NCBI RefSeq assembly: GCF_900178525.1
Contig: NZ_FXDJ01000009.1
Location: 456,263 to 520,262, forward strand
DNA length: 64,000 bases
DNA from: Massilibacteroides vaginae
GTDB taxonomy: Bacteria; Bacteroidota; Bacteroidia; Bacteroidales; Tannerellaceae
Direction of reading: 5' to 3'
The translations under genes and the position numbers were made by a program. This document shows, one piece after another, positions 54,516-63,745 of this stretch. Under the pieces are notes generated by a model, which saw only the letters and a program-made list of their open reading frames with translations, was not told the origin of the DNA and made no database searches. Positions within the stretch are counted from its first letter, which is position 1. The number at the start of each line of letters is the position of its first letter.

Positions 54516-55397
54516 TTATTCTACTCTTCCTTTAATTCTTAATTTTATAGGGTGTGTTGTATTACATTTCAGCATGATTATCTCGTTAAAAAAACCATTA
54601 TCCTTTGGTTTCATTGTTACTTCTACTACTGTAGTTTCATTCGGCTTGATGGGTTTTTTCTTGAATTCCACAGAGGCACAACTACAAGTTGTACTTGTGG
54701 TTATTATAACAAGCGGTTTGTCTCCTGTATTTTTTACTTCAAAGAACTGTTTCTTTATTTCACCGACCTTCATAATCCCCATATCAACCTTAATAGGACT
54801 TACTTCTGCTAAAGTTTTGTTATCTTCCTTTTCATTAACCGTATCATACGTTTCTGATATTTGTTTGATATACAGACTTCTAATATCTACGCTATGAACA
54901 GGATTACCAATTACTAAGACTTTGTTGTTCTTGTCTAACAATAATGTATGAAACTGGGGGAGGTTCGGAAAGTTATTTAACTTATTTAGCTCACCTTTAA
55001 AATCTATACAAGTAGGAGTATCAAATAAATCGCGTTTAAAGAATTGACACAACTCATTATAATCTTTCGGATGAAAGAAAAACAGAAAAGGAATTTCCCC
55101 ATTGCTAATCGAATTTGTATATTCGATTAATTCCTGCCATTTTTGCAATTGCAATTTACAGTCTATACATCCTGTAGAGTCAACATAAACCAGTACCTTA
55201 TAGTTGGATTGAGGTATAGAAAAATCAACTGTATCTTTACCATAAAGAGTGAAGATTGGGCGGTTTGGAAATTGGATTTCTTTACCATGCCATTCTTTAA
55301 CCAGTTGGAGTAATTCAGTATTATTTTTTTGCTTTTTACATGACAAACATGTAATTAAAAATAAAATTAGTATAATAAACGAATATGGCTTTCTCAT
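54516..55397 (-). CDS. Thioredoxin-like/DUF1573 lipoprotein
   Basis: The 293-residue protein has an N-terminal signal with a probable lipobox (TCLSC, Cys20). A thioredoxin-like domain follows with the motif TGCIDCKLQ (Cys77, Cys80), and a C-terminal DUF1573 immunoglobulin-like domain occupies about residues 200-293 (VDMGIMKVGEIKKQFFEVKNTGDKPLVI, STTCSCASVEF). Such two-domain proteins occur often in Bacteroidetes. With a CxxC facing the periplasm it could oxidise or shuffle disulfides in the neighbouring four-Cys precursor, which is inference. It is the first gene of the minus-strand peptide locus, 199 bases upstream of the precursor. Confidence 0.83.
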   Translation of the reverse strand: MRKPYSFIILILFLITCLSCKKQKNNTELLQLVKEWHGKEIQFPNRPIFTLYGKDTVDFSIPQSNYKVLVYVDSTGCIDCKLQLQKWQELIEYTNSISNGEIPFLFFFHPKDYNELCQFFKRDLFDTPTCIDFKGELNKLNNFPNLPQFHTLLLDKNNKVLVIGNPVHSVDIRSLYIKQISETYDTVNEKEDNKTLAEVSPIKVDMGIMKVGEIKKQFFEVKNTGDKPLVIITTSTTCSCASVEFKKKPIKPNETTVVEVTMKPKDNGFFNEIIMLKCNTTHPIKLRIKGRVE

Positions 55398-55720
55398 AGT
55401 TGTTGGTTTTAAAGGGAAACAGACCCTTAAATGTAATTATTTTTCAATCAATCTATCAGAAATAACATTATTTAACCCAATAAATTATCTACCGCATTAA
55501 CACGAGCGGGAATAAGACTTAATAGACTGTCTATCAATATTGATAAGGGTTTTGATTCCAAAGAATTCAGAGAACTCTTTTCTAAGCCAGAACCAAATAA
55601 CATTTCCGGGCAGTAGGCAATGTTTTTCTTCTTTTTAAAGTTAAAAACACGGTCTGATCTTCTGCTTTTAGACGGATCTTCAAATAGCTGATAATCACAA
55701 GGTTAGTTGGGACGAAAAAC
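55398..55720. other. Divergent intergenic region between the peptide locus and uvrA
   Basis: No gene is supported. A perfect 14-base palindrome TATCAATATTGATA lies at 55531-55544, a possible operator for the peptide locus. A 21-bp repeat array and the uvrA promoter follow to the right. Confidence 0.45.
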
Positions 55721-55760
55721 ATAAAGGTTATTTTTTGAAATATAAAGGATATCTTTTTAT
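55718..55760 (+). repeat. 21-bp-period intergenic repeat, array D (two units)
   Basis: ATAAAGGTTATTTTTTG and ATAAAGGATATCTTTTT units have AAAGG beginning at 55723 and 55744, 21 bases apart. It lies about 180 bases upstream of uvrA. Confidence 0.75.
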
Positions 55761-55901
55761 TTATATAGTATTGTAAAAATCGACCTCAGATTTAAGGCTG
55801 AATTTGAATTGTTAATTTGTTTCAGACCAACGGGTATGGCAACTGGGATATTTAATCTAAAATCGGTGAATCGGTAAAAAAAATCGATGTGAAAGATTTC
55901 G

Positions 55902-55909
55902 TATCTTTG
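55902..55909 (+). promoter_or_regulatory. -7 element of uvrA
   Basis: TATCTTTG fits TAnnTTTG, 34 bases upstream of the uvrA ATG. A 12-codon open frame starting at 55921 overlaps the uvrA start. Confidence 0.6.
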
Positions 55910-55942
55910 CAAATTCAAAAATGAGAAGAACGGGTACAGGTT

Positions 55943-58726
55943 ATGGCAAAAGAGAATAATATCCTTATTAAAGGAGCCAGAATTAATAATCTTAAAAATA
56001 TTGATGTAGAGATTCCCAGAAACAAATTGGTGGTGATCACCGGACTTTCTGGTAGTGGCAAATCGTCTTTGGCATTCGACACGCTTTATGCGGAAGGGCA
56101 GCGGCGTTATGTTGAGAGTCTTTCTTCGTATGCACGCCAATTCCTCGGTCGGATGAGTAAACCGGAATGTGATTATATTAAAGGAATTCCGCCTGCCATA
56201 GCTATTGAGCAAAAAGTAAATACCCGTAATCCTCGTTCTACTGTCGGAACTTCTACTGAAATATACGAATACCTCCGCCTTCTTTATGCCCGCATCGGAA
56301 AAACAATTTCTCCGGTTTCGGGTGTTGAAGTGAAAAAACATCAGGTCAGCGATATTCGCAATGAAGTACTCGCTTTTCCCGAGGGAACGCGCTTTGCTGT
56401 TTTCGCTCCTGTTATTCTCCCCGAAGATCGTTCTGCCAAAGAGCAGTTAGAGATTTTACAAAAAGAGGGCTACAGTCGTTTATTAATTAATGAAACGGTT
56501 TATCGTATTCAGGAGGTATTGGAAAACACGTCTCTTCTTTCTGAGAAAGAAATCGAACTGGTTATTGACCGCCTTACTATATCGGATGATAAAATATTGA
56601 AAAGCCGGTTGGCCGACTCGGTAGAGACCGCTTTTTTTGAAGGGCATGGTGCTTGCAGTATCCGGATTTACACGGAAAAAGAAACCATTATTAAGGACTA
56701 CTCAAAGAAATTCGAGGCAGACGGAATAACATTCATGGAGCCTACAGATATGATGTTTAGTTTCAACAATCCATTAGGTGCCTGTCCGAAATGTGAAGGG
56801 TATGGCAAAGTATTGGGGATTGATGAAGATCTGGTAATTCCCGACAAAGGACTTGCCGTATTTGAAGGGGCTGTGGTTTGCTGGAAGGGAGAAGTAATGG
56901 GTGAATGGCTGAAAGCGTTTGTGAAAGCGGCTACGGATTTCCCGATTCATCGTCCTTACTATGCCTTGTCCGAAGAAGAGAAAGAGTTGTTGTGGAATGG
57001 TTCAAAGCATATTCATGGAATATACGATTTCTTTAAATTCGTAGAGGAAAATCAATATAAGATACAATACCGCGTGATGTTGGCACGGTATCGGGGAAAG
57101 ACTGTTTGTCCGATGTGCAAAGGCAGCCGGCTAAAACCGGAAGCGCTCTATGTAAAAGTAGGTGGACAAAGCATTGCGCAGTTGGTTACGCGTCCGGTTA
57201 CGGAGGTTAAAGAGTTTTTCGACCAGCTGGAACTAAGCGAAACCGATGCGGCTATAGCCAAACGCCTGTTAACGGAGATAAACAGCCGGTTGCAGTTTCT
57301 GATCGACGTAGGGTTGGGCTATTTAACACCGGATCGCCTTTCGTCTTCTCTTTCGGGAGGAGAAAGTCAACGCATTAACCTGGCCACATCACTTGGCAGC
57401 AGTCTTGTCGGTTCTTTATATATTCTGGACGAACCAAGTATTGGATTGCACTCAAGAGATACGGATTTATTAATTAAAGTGCTTCGCCAATTGCAAGGAT
57501 TAGGAAACACGGTTATCATTGTTGAACACGACGAAGAGATTATCCGTGCTGCCGATTATATCATAGATATTGGCCCGAAAGCCGGTCGCTTAGGAGGCGA
57601 AGTGGTTTACCAGGGGGATATTACTAATTTAAAGAAGGATAGTAACAGTTATACGGTGAAATACCTGACGGGTGAAGATCGCATCGAATTGCCTTTGTAT
57701 CGCCGTCCGTGGAATAATTACATCGAGGTAAAGGGAGCCCGCAAAAACAACTTGCAAGGGGTTACCGTTAAGTTCCCATTAAACAGCATGACTGTGGTTA
57801 CGGGAGTAAGCGGATCAGGCAAGAGCACATTGGTTAGAGACATCTTTTACACCGGTGTAAAAAACTCGGTTGAAGGCAACGAACGTGCCAGTGTTGACTG
57901 TTCTGCGATAGACGGTGATCTTAAATTAGTTAAGCAGGTTGAATTCGTTGATCAGAATTCAATCGGTAAAAGTTCGCGCTCTAATCCGGTTACTTACATT
58001 GGCGCCTACGATGAAATCCGTAAACTATATGCTGAACAGGCGTTGGCTAAGCAAATGAACTTTACGCCTGCTTTTTTCTCTTTTAACAAAGAGGGTGGTC
58101 GCTGCGAAGAGTGTAAAGGAGAAGGCAAAATTACCGTAGAAATGCAGTTTATGGCTGACATTACGTTGGTCTGCGAGGCTTGTCACGGCAAACGCTTTCG
58201 TTCGGATCTGTTAGAAGTAGAATATCAAGGCGCGAATATTTTTGATATTTTGGAGATGACCATCAATCAGGCGATTGAGTTTTTCGGCGTAAAGCAGGGC
58301 AATCAGGAAAAGAAGATTGTAAAGAAGTTAAAGCCATTGCAAGACGTAGGTTTAGGTTATCTGAAATTAGGGCAAACCTCATCCACACTATCCGGTGGAG
58401 AGAATCAACGTGTTAAGCTGGCTTATTATTTAGGGCAGGAAAAACAACAGCCTACTTTATTCATTTTTGACGAACCAACCACAGGTCTTCACTTTCATGA
58501 TATAAAGACATTATTGAAAGCCTTCAATGCATTGCTCGACAACGGACACTCCATCGTTATCATTGAGCACAACATGGACGTGATTAAATGTGCCGATTAT
58601 ATCATCGACCTCGGACCGGAAGGTGGTAAGGCCGGAGGTAACCTGGTTTGCGCAGGTACACCGGAAGACATCGTGAAATGTCCGGATTCATACACCGGTC
58701 GTTATTTGAAAGAAAAGCTGGGATAA
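55943..58726 (+). CDS. uvrA: Excinuclease ABC subunit A
   Basis: The 927-residue protein is the damage-recognition ATPase of nucleotide excision repair. Walker A of the first half is [20 protein letters not shown] near residue 33, the second half has [13 protein letters not shown]. Both ABC signatures are present ([26 protein letters not shown]). Zinc motifs CPKCEGYGK with CPMCKGSR, and CEECKGEG with CEACHGKR, are intact. UvrA works as a dimer with UvrB, which is not in this window. Its own -7 element lies 34 bases upstream. It diverges from the peptide locus. Confidence 0.97.
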   Translation: MAKENNILIKGARINNLKNIDVEIPRNKLVVITGLSGSGKSSLAFDTLYAEGQRRYVESLSSYARQFLGRMSKPECDYIKGIPPAIAIEQKVNTRNPRSTVGTSTEIYEYLRLLYARIGKTISPVSGVEVKKHQVSDIRNEVLAFPEGTRFAVFAPVILPEDRSAKEQLEILQKEGYSRLLINETVYRIQEVLENTSLLSEKEIELVIDRLTISDDKILKSRLADSVETAFFEGHGACSIRIYTEKETIIKDYSKKFEADGITFMEPTDMMFSFNNPLGACPKCEGYGKVLGIDEDLVIPDKGLAVFEGAVVCWKGEVMGEWLKAFVKAATDFPIHRPYYALSEEEKELLWNGSKHIHGIYDFFKFVEENQYKIQYRVMLARYRGKTVCPMCKGSRLKPEALYVKVGGQSIAQLVTRPVTEVKEFFDQLELSETDAAIAKRLLTEINSRLQFLIDVGLGYLTPDRLSSSLSGGESQRINLATSLGSSLVGSLYILDEPSIGLHSRDTDLLIKVLRQLQGLGNTVIIVEHDEEIIRAADYIIDIGPKAGRLGGEVVYQGDITNLKKDSNSYTVKYLTGEDRIELPLYRRPWNNYIEVKGARKNNLQGVTVKFPLNSMTVVTGVSGSGKSTLVRDIFYTGVKNSVEGNERASVDCSAIDGDLKLVKQVEFVDQNSIGKSSRSNPVTYIGAYDEIRKLYAEQALAKQMNFTPAFFSFNKEGGRCEECKGEGKITVEMQFMADITLVCEACHGKRFRSDLLEVEYQGANIFDILEMTINQAIEFFGVKQGNQEKKIVKKLKPLQDVGLGYLKLGQTSSTLSGGENQRVKLAYYLGQEKQQPTLFIFDEPTTGLHFHDIKTLLKAFNALLDNGHSIVIIEHNMDVIKCADYIIDLGPEGGKAGGNLVCAGTPEDIVKCPDSYTGRYLKEKLG

Positions 58727-58820
58727 TAAACATACTGTGGTTGAATAATTTACGATTGCTTGTTTCTCCTCAAAGTTTTATATAACTTTATAGGTGTAGA
58801 ACACTTTAAAGCTATACATT

Positions 58821-59162
58821 ATGGATAAAGCAGATATCAAATACCGCAAATGTAAGATCACGGTCATTCGCAGAGAATACTATCAGGATTTGGCAGATCA
58901 ATATCTTGCCGATCCAACTGTGGGGAAATGTCAACTATTCAAAGAAGGGCAAGAGTTTATCGTTGACAACGAGAACTATTTCTGCATGATGAACGGTAAA
59001 TTTTGTTCAGAAGCCTGGGCTGCCATCAGCCATTATGTTTATTCAGCAATCAACGGCGGATCAATCATGCGCGGTTGGACTAACGACGAAAAAATGATGA
59101 TAACATGCTGTAATGATGGAGTCCGTCCGGTTATATTCAAACTCGAAAGAATAGACGAATAA
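58821..59162 (+). CDS. TIGR04076 family protein
   Basis: The 113-residue protein resembles the TIGR04076 family of small cytoplasmic proteins with no established function. Features are a KYRKCKITVIRREYYQDLA start, the CQLFKEGQEFIVD and FCSEAWAAISHYVYSAINGG segments, and MMITCCNDGVRPVIFKLERID at the end. Six Cys residues (for example Cys14-like KC, FCMM, FCSEAW, CC) could hold a metal, which is inference. It lies 94 bases downstream of uvrA on the same strand and is convergent with a small membrane protein gene. Confidence 0.8.
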   Translation: MDKADIKYRKCKITVIRREYYQDLADQYLADPTVGKCQLFKEGQEFIVDNENYFCMMNGKFCSEAWAAISHYVYSAINGGSIMRGWTNDEKMMITCCNDGVRPVIFKLERIDE

Positions 59163-59172
59163 CTCACTTTGT

Positions 59173-59200
59173 AACCGGGGAATCAATCGGTTATTCCCCT
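59173..59200. terminator. Possible hairpin between convergent genes
   Basis: GGGGAAT (59177-59183) pairs with ATTCCCC (59193-59199) between the TIGR04076 gene and the membrane protein gene. It overlaps the last codons of the latter, and no strong U-run is present. Confidence 0.45.
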
Positions 59201-59433
59201 TTGGCTGATTCTTGTTTATTTATTTTATCCTCATTCTCCTTGCGCCATTTATCTCGTATTTTGAGTCGTCTGATCTGGACTATGCGGAGGATGATTGTGA
59301 TAAAGACTGTGCCTCCCAATACCATAAAATAGCTTTTAAAGTCTATTTGGGGATTTTTATCGGGATGGAAAAGCACGCCCATTACTAAAATGTAAATGCA
59401 CAAAAGAGCCGTAGTTATATTTATCTTCTTCAT
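59191..59433 (-). CDS. Small two-span membrane protein
   Basis: The 80-residue protein has two hydrophobic segments (about residues 8-22 and 36-50) joined by a short loop (HPDKNPQIDFKSY), then a strongly charged C-terminal tail (RIVQIRRLKIRDKWRKENEDKINKQ). I do not recognise a named family. A -7 element (minus-strand TATCTTTG, 59466-59459) lies 26 bases upstream of the ATG, which supports a real gene. It lies between the TIGR04076 gene and the T9SS-type protein gene. Confidence 0.6.
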   Translation of the reverse strand: MKKINITTALLCIYILVMGVLFHPDKNPQIDFKSYFMVLGGTVFITIILRIVQIRRLKIRDKWRKENEDKINKQESAKGE

Positions 59434-59458
59434 ATTTAACTATATACTTTCTACGGCT

Positions 59459-59466
59459 CAAAGATA
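59459..59466 (-). promoter_or_regulatory. -7 element of the small membrane protein gene
   Basis: Minus-strand TATCTTTG fits TAnnTTTG exactly, in the 52-base gap after the T9SS-type gene. No -33 element was found at the normal distance. Confidence 0.45.
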
Positions 59467-59485
59467 CGTGTTTCCTTTTACTCTT

Positions 59486-61234
59486 CTATCGGATAAACTT
59501 GTATTCCTTTCGTCTGTTTTGCGTCTGCAAAAGAAGAATATAGAATCCTTGTCGTTCAGGCAAGGCAATTTGTCGGGATTCTCCTGCTGCGAACTTTGTA
59601 ACAAAGACTTGCCTTCCGTTCGAATCAAAGAGGGTAACGCTTCCTTTTTCCGGAGCATTCGTAATTGAGAATGTTGTTCTTTCTATTTGGTAGTTTTCCT
59701 TATTCAATGTGGAGGTATTGTTTATCGGAGTATCTACTGCCGGTTCGGATATGTTTGCACGCAAAGGAAGCATTCCCGACAAAGTAACGCTATTCCCATC
59801 ATCTTCCGTTGAGCCAATAGCCAACGAAACACTTTGTTTGGCTTTTAGGAAAAAGGCCGAATAGGGAGGCAACGTATAATTTCCTTCCAAGGGTATTGGT
59901 GTATAGTTTTCGCCATTAAAAACATACACGTATCCATCCAGAGCAGGATGGTTCAATTCACGGATATGTAATGGAGCAGGAAGTGGATTTCCACATAAAT
60001 ACCAACCTCCATGACTGTTGTTTTCATCGACAGTGTAAGGTATATCGATATCAAGTTGGCCGCTTCTGCCAAATGTAGGAGGGATAGCTCCTGCACGAGA
60101 GGTAAAACGGATGGTTGTAGCACTCGCATTTTCATCAACGGCCAACAAATAGCCTTTATTCTTCTCAAAAACGGGAGAATTTCCCCATGAAGTAGCCGCG
60201 GGCAAAACATTCCAATTACTTCGAATAGTCTGTTCGTTATTTCTGGATGCTCCATCATAAGTCAGGGCATAGATAAAGTTTCCACCTTCGTTGGGCGTAT
60301 CATCTTTTAGCGTAAAACCACTATCTATACCATCCGCGTAAACATCAAAAGGGAAAGAGATAAAATACCAGGCTCCCTTTTCAGGAAATGTACGGCTAAT
60401 ACTCAATTGCCCGTTTATCAACAACTCGCCTTTATTTTGAATGCCGGAGGATGTTTCATGGATAGTCAGTTCTTTCAAACTAAATGTCTTGTTTTTCGCA
60501 ATACTCAGCCCCCCTTTCAGGTCAACAAAGTCACAATGTGTATCAGTGGCAATCGAAGCCTCACCTTTTACCAGCGCATGTCTGTGACGTTCGGCCGGCA
60601 GATGCGACCAGGCAGTTGTGTCATCCCAACGACTTTTCCCTTTAAAAAGACTATAGAGGGGTATGTTGCCAAACAGATAAACACTATCAAGGCAATAATA
60701 ACCGTTTTTTGTAGTAGCAGTGGGAGGTTGCACTTTAAAATCAATAGCATGCACCGTTCTGTTTATATTCGTATGCTTCAGATTAAAATCAACATTATCA
60801 ATTACCACTTTGGCTAAAACAACGGTATCTGTTTTCTGAGGTTCGTAGAGTACAACGCTTAAGTTTTCATTTTTCATCAACTTTTTGCCTAAAGATGAAA
60901 TTCCTCCTTTTACAGATTGATGCGAGGGAGAATAAACTTCAGAAAAAGAGATACTACTGCCCAATTCCAGCTTCATTAATTTATGCTCATTCGCTTTTGA
61001 CAATCCTACGGTTGAGGCATCTATTATCGCGTAATTTCCCTTCAGGGTATAGGTCCAATTTTCTGTAATGCTATTTTCAAATCGTTGCATGCGAAAGGTA
61101 TCACTCACAAGTACTGTATTATTTGTACTTACAAAGGATTCCCACTGATCAGGAAAAAGAGTTTGAGATTGGAGAGAAGGGCATAAGCCGATAAGCATAG
61201 CTATACAGGCCATTGCAGTAATGTTTTTTTCCAT
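59486..61234 (-). CDS. Secreted protein with T9SS-like C-terminal sorting domain
   Basis: The 582-residue protein has a Sec signal peptide (hydrophobic residues 5-20, cleavage near LQSQ). It is rich in beta-strand throughout, with a middle part like parallel beta-repeats (VDLKGGLSIAKNKTFSLKELTIHE, then ELLINGQLSI). The last 80 residues, ending SVTLFDSNGRQVFVTKFAAGE and GFYILLLQTQNRRKEYKFIR, resemble the type A T9SS sorting domain. The protein is therefore probably exported through the type IX system and attached to the surface. No catalytic motif is visible. A well-formed promoter and an 18-base palindrome lie upstream. Other T9SS parts are not in this window. Confidence 0.75.
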   Translation of the reverse strand: MEKNITAMACIAMLIGLCPSLQSQTLFPDQWESFVSTNNTVLVSDTFRMQRFENSITENWTYTLKGNYAIIDASTVGLSKANEHKLMKLELGSSISFSEVYSPSHQSVKGGISSLGKKLMKNENLSVVLYEPQKTDTVVLAKVVIDNVDFNLKHTNINRTVHAIDFKVQPPTATTKNGYYCLDSVYLFGNIPLYSLFKGKSRWDDTTAWSHLPAERHRHALVKGEASIATDTHCDFVDLKGGLSIAKNKTFSLKELTIHETSSGIQNKGELLINGQLSISRTFPEKGAWYFISFPFDVYADGIDSGFTLKDDTPNEGGNFIYALTYDGASRNNEQTIRSNWNVLPAATSWGNSPVFEKNKGYLLAVDENASATTIRFTSRAGAIPPTFGRSGQLDIDIPYTVDENNSHGGWYLCGNPLPAPLHIRELNHPALDGYVYVFNGENYTPIPLEGNYTLPPYSAFFLKAKQSVSLAIGSTEDDGNSVTLSGMLPLRANISEPAVDTPINNTSTLNKENYQIERTTFSITNAPEKGSVTLFDSNGRQVFVTKFAAGESRQIALPERQGFYILLLQTQNRRKEYKFIR

Positions 61235-61245
61235 AGTAGAGTTTT

Positions 61246-61263
61246 GTCATTAAATTTAATGAC
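61246..61263. promoter_or_regulatory. 18-base perfect palindrome at the T9SS-type gene promoter
   Basis: GTCATTAAATTTAATGAC is a perfect palindrome immediately downstream of the -7 box and covers the expected start of transcription. This is the position of a repressor operator; the regulator is unknown. Confidence 0.55.
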
Positions 61264-61264
61264 G

Positions 61265-61294
61265 CAAATTTAAACAAATGCTTTGAATTACAAA
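61265..61294 (-). promoter_or_regulatory. Promoter of the T9SS-type secreted protein gene
   Basis: On the minus strand TTTG (61294-61291) is followed after 18 bases by TAAATTTG (61272-61265). The -33 part overlaps the end of the upstream hydrolase-like gene. Confidence 0.75.
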
Positions 61295-62433
61295 AAGGCA
61301 GCGGCTTCTCCGAATGTCTGCTTAAATGAGCGATTTATCAGTTCCGGATCCGTCTTTCCTGTCACAGGAAAAGGTACTTGATGGGAATAAGCGAATGGAA
61401 AATCAAACTCCTTTACTATTTTTGCAGACACTTCACCTAACGCGGAAATAATTCCGGCCGTAGGCATTACTATATCATTTTTAAGCGAAATGGCCCTTAC
61501 CCGATCACAAGCACGCCTAAAGAACGATTCCCGGTATTCGGTCAGCACATCCGGCCGTATCATAGCTTTGAACGCTTCTTCCAAAAAATCATTTTTAAAC
61601 GATACCGGAATGTTTAACCGCTCCAAAAAATCATGCCTGAAGTAATATTGTAAACGGTCAAAAGCGTCCTTATCCAGAATATCCCGCGCGTTACCGTTCA
61701 TTTCACTGAATATCGAGCCACCGCAAAACATGAATAATCGGGTATCAGAAAACATATCACTTGGATTAGCTAAAAGCAGCACTTGTGACAGTAAAGCTCC
61801 GATTGAATAAGCAAACAAATTAACAGACGTATTTTCACTGAATAGGGGATGTTCGCCATTTTTAATCTCATGCACCAACTGACAGAGATTGTAAACCGAC
61901 TCACGCCCGGATGCGTAAAAACGCAAAGGATGACTGGATATCCGACTGCTAAGTGCAACATTTGCAAAGGTGGAATTACACAGGTCGGCTACTTCCTGTT
62001 TACGATGAGCAGCCCAAGGCATTGTTTCACGTGGATTACACCACGCACTTGGTGTACGGTTCATGTGAAACGCTATCGGAAATAGAATAACCGGCTTTCC
62101 GGTCGAAATGGCAAGGGTTTCTGCCCATGTCAGGTATTTCTCCCATGTACGTTCGTTTAATCCATGCAACAGAATAATGGCTTTATCTCGCCGCTTCCTC
62201 CCATTCGGAGCAAATATGGTGTACGTAAATGATTTGTTTTCCCTGATATCATTATCAGTCACCGGACAAAAATTAACTGTGGGCAGTTCCTTCTGGAAAT
62301 TATGTATTTCCGCAGCTCCGTCTGTCTGCGTAAATTGGTAAGGGATTATCTCCAGGTTACTATCTGCGATGGTTGTTCTCCTCTCATAAGAGAACAGCTG
62401 ACTTAAATATTTGGTCCGTAAAGCGATGTCCAT
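61288..62433 (-). CDS. DUF6051 family, alpha/beta-hydrolase-like protein
   Basis: The 381-residue protein has an oxyanion-type motif IILLHGLNERTWEKYLTWAE and a possible nucleophile elbow NLFAYSIGALLSQV (AxSxG), typical of alpha/beta hydrolases. The overall pattern, including KPVILFPIAFHMNRTPSAWCNPR, matches the Bacteroidetes DUF6051 family as I know it. No signal peptide is seen, so it is probably cytoplasmic. The substrate is unknown. The ATG at 62433 is preferred over one 12 codons upstream because it gives the shorter family-like N-terminus (MDIALRTKYLSQLF). It lies upstream of the T9SS-type gene, which has its own promoter. Confidence 0.75.
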   Translation of the reverse strand: MDIALRTKYLSQLFSYERRTTIADSNLEIIPYQFTQTDGAAEIHNFQKELPTVNFCPVTDNDIRENKSFTYTIFAPNGRKRRDKAIILLHGLNERTWEKYLTWAETLAISTGKPVILFPIAFHMNRTPSAWCNPRETMPWAAHRKQEVADLCNSTFANVALSSRISSHPLRFYASGRESVYNLCQLVHEIKNGEHPLFSENTSVNLFAYSIGALLSQVLLLANPSDMFSDTRLFMFCGGSIFSEMNGNARDILDKDAFDRLQYYFRHDFLERLNIPVSFKNDFLEEAFKAMIRPDVLTEYRESFFRRACDRVRAISLKNDIVMPTAGIISALGEVSAKIVKEFDFPFAYSHQVPFPVTGKTDPELINRSFKQTFGEAAAFL

Positions 62434-62597
62434 GACTGTGCGTTTTTTATTGTTGACACAAACAAACAACAGAGTTTGGTTATTTCAAAAAAAATGGTTC
62501 CTGCACCCTCCGTAAGGGGCGAAAAGACGTATGCAGGGGCGAAATTCCGATATACGGGATGAACGTCAAAAGGAATATATGTACCTTTACCGGAAAA

Positions 62598-63458
62598 ATG
62601 AATAATTCCATGGGTGTACTTGCAAACAATATCCCTTCTTATATTTACGAGAAATCGAACATCATCCGATTGATCTTATTAACTGCTTTTTTCGCACTTA
62701 TATTTATCAATATATATAAGCCGTTCAGTTCCTCCAATTGGTATGCGGTGTCCGAATTTAAGTTTTTTGTTTTCTCGAGCCTCATCATTCTTACGGGTGT
62801 ATTAGTGGTGGTGATCAGTCGTATTATTATGTATTATTGGGGGAAGAGGCACAGTATCAGCAACAGTAGTTATGCGATTTGGATAATATTGGAGATTTTC
62901 TTTATGTCGTTATTCTATACCATATACACGATTGTGTTAAACCCCGAACGAGAATACTTAGCCGTATTCAAAGAATCAGCGATCAATACAAGTCTTGTCT
63001 TGTTGTTGCCTTACTCGGCCATCCACCTGTATTTTTCATATAAGGAAAAAGAACGTTTGCTGAAAATGCTGGCGGAGGAAAGAGAAAAAGTAGCCGAACA
63101 ACAGCAAGTTTATTCTTTTTATGACGAGAAAAACGAATTACGCCTCTCTGTAAAAAGAACCAATCTGCTTTATATAGAATCCGCAGACAACTATGTGTGT
63201 ATCTGGTATCTGAACAAAGGAAATCTAACGAAGTTTATGCTCCGAAATTCTCTTAAAGCAATAGAAGAAAGCCTGGCAGACACAAACATTATGCGGTGCC
63301 ATCGATCTTATATGGTTAATTTCGATCAGGTGAAAGTAATCCGTCGCGAAAAGGATGGTATTTACATGGAACTCGGGATTGACAAAGTTCCCGACATCCC
63401 TATTTCAAAAACCTACAGCGAAAAAGCAACGCATTGGTTTACCTCTTATTCGTCTTAA
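62598..63458 (+). CDS. Membrane-bound LytTR family transcriptional regulator
   Basis: The 286-residue protein has four predicted membrane spans in the N-terminal half (about residues 22-40, 55-77, 92-110 and 125-145), a short coiled linker (KERLLKMLAEEREKVAEQQQ), and a C-terminal LytTR DNA-binding domain (LYIESADNYVCIWYLNKGN, MRCHRSYMVNFDQVKVIRREKDG). Such membrane-tethered LytTR proteins sense envelope signals and bind DNA from the membrane. The ATG at 62598 is chosen because a -7-like TACCTTTA (62571-62578) lies after the upstream in-frame ATG at 62559. Targets are unknown. Confidence 0.85.
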   Translation: MNNSMGVLANNIPSYIYEKSNIIRLILLTAFFALIFINIYKPFSSSNWYAVSEFKFFVFSSLIILTGVLVVVISRIIMYYWGKRHSISNSSYAIWIILEIFFMSLFYTIYTIVLNPEREYLAVFKESAINTSLVLLLPYSAIHLYFSYKEKERLLKMLAEEREKVAEQQQVYSFYDEKNELRLSVKRTNLLYIESADNYVCIWYLNKGNLTKFMLRNSLKAIEESLADTNIMRCHRSYMVNFDQVKVIRREKDGIYMELGIDKVPDIPISKTYSEKATHWFTSYSS

Positions 63459-63545
63459 AACAAGTTCAGAAAGAATCCCGGTGGTGTATCTAATTAACAA
63501 TTCAATTTCTTCTTAAAACAGTGCCGTTTTTTTTCAATACTATAC
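63459..63545. other. Intergenic region after the LytTR gene
   Basis: No gene or strong hairpin is seen here or at 63621-63745 beyond repeat array E, which lies between. Confidence 0.45.
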
Positions 63546-63620
63546 ATTTGAAAAAATATCCTTTATATTTTTGAAAATAACCTTTATTTTTCGAGAAATA
63601 ACCTTTATGTTTTTTGAAAA
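63546..63620 (-). repeat. 21-bp-period intergenic repeat, array E (three units)
   Basis: On the minus strand three ATAAAGG cores occur (CCTTT on plus at 63560-63564, 63581-63585 and 63602-63606), exactly 21 bases apart. Spacer bases are A/T rich. The array lies between the LytTR gene and the YbaK-type gene. Confidence 0.85.
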
Positions 63621-63745
63621 TATAAGTCATTGATTTACAGCAATGTATAAGACCGGATCAAAACAGTAAATAAAGCCCGTTTTTTAACTTAAAATATGCA
63701 AAAACACGAGTTGCGAACCTGATATTTCACTTGTTCATTAAAACA

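Noticed and set aside
55757-56341. 194-codon minus-strand frame overlapping the start of uvrA
   Set aside because: It is a shadow of uvrA; composition is not protein-like and the promoter for uvrA lies within it.
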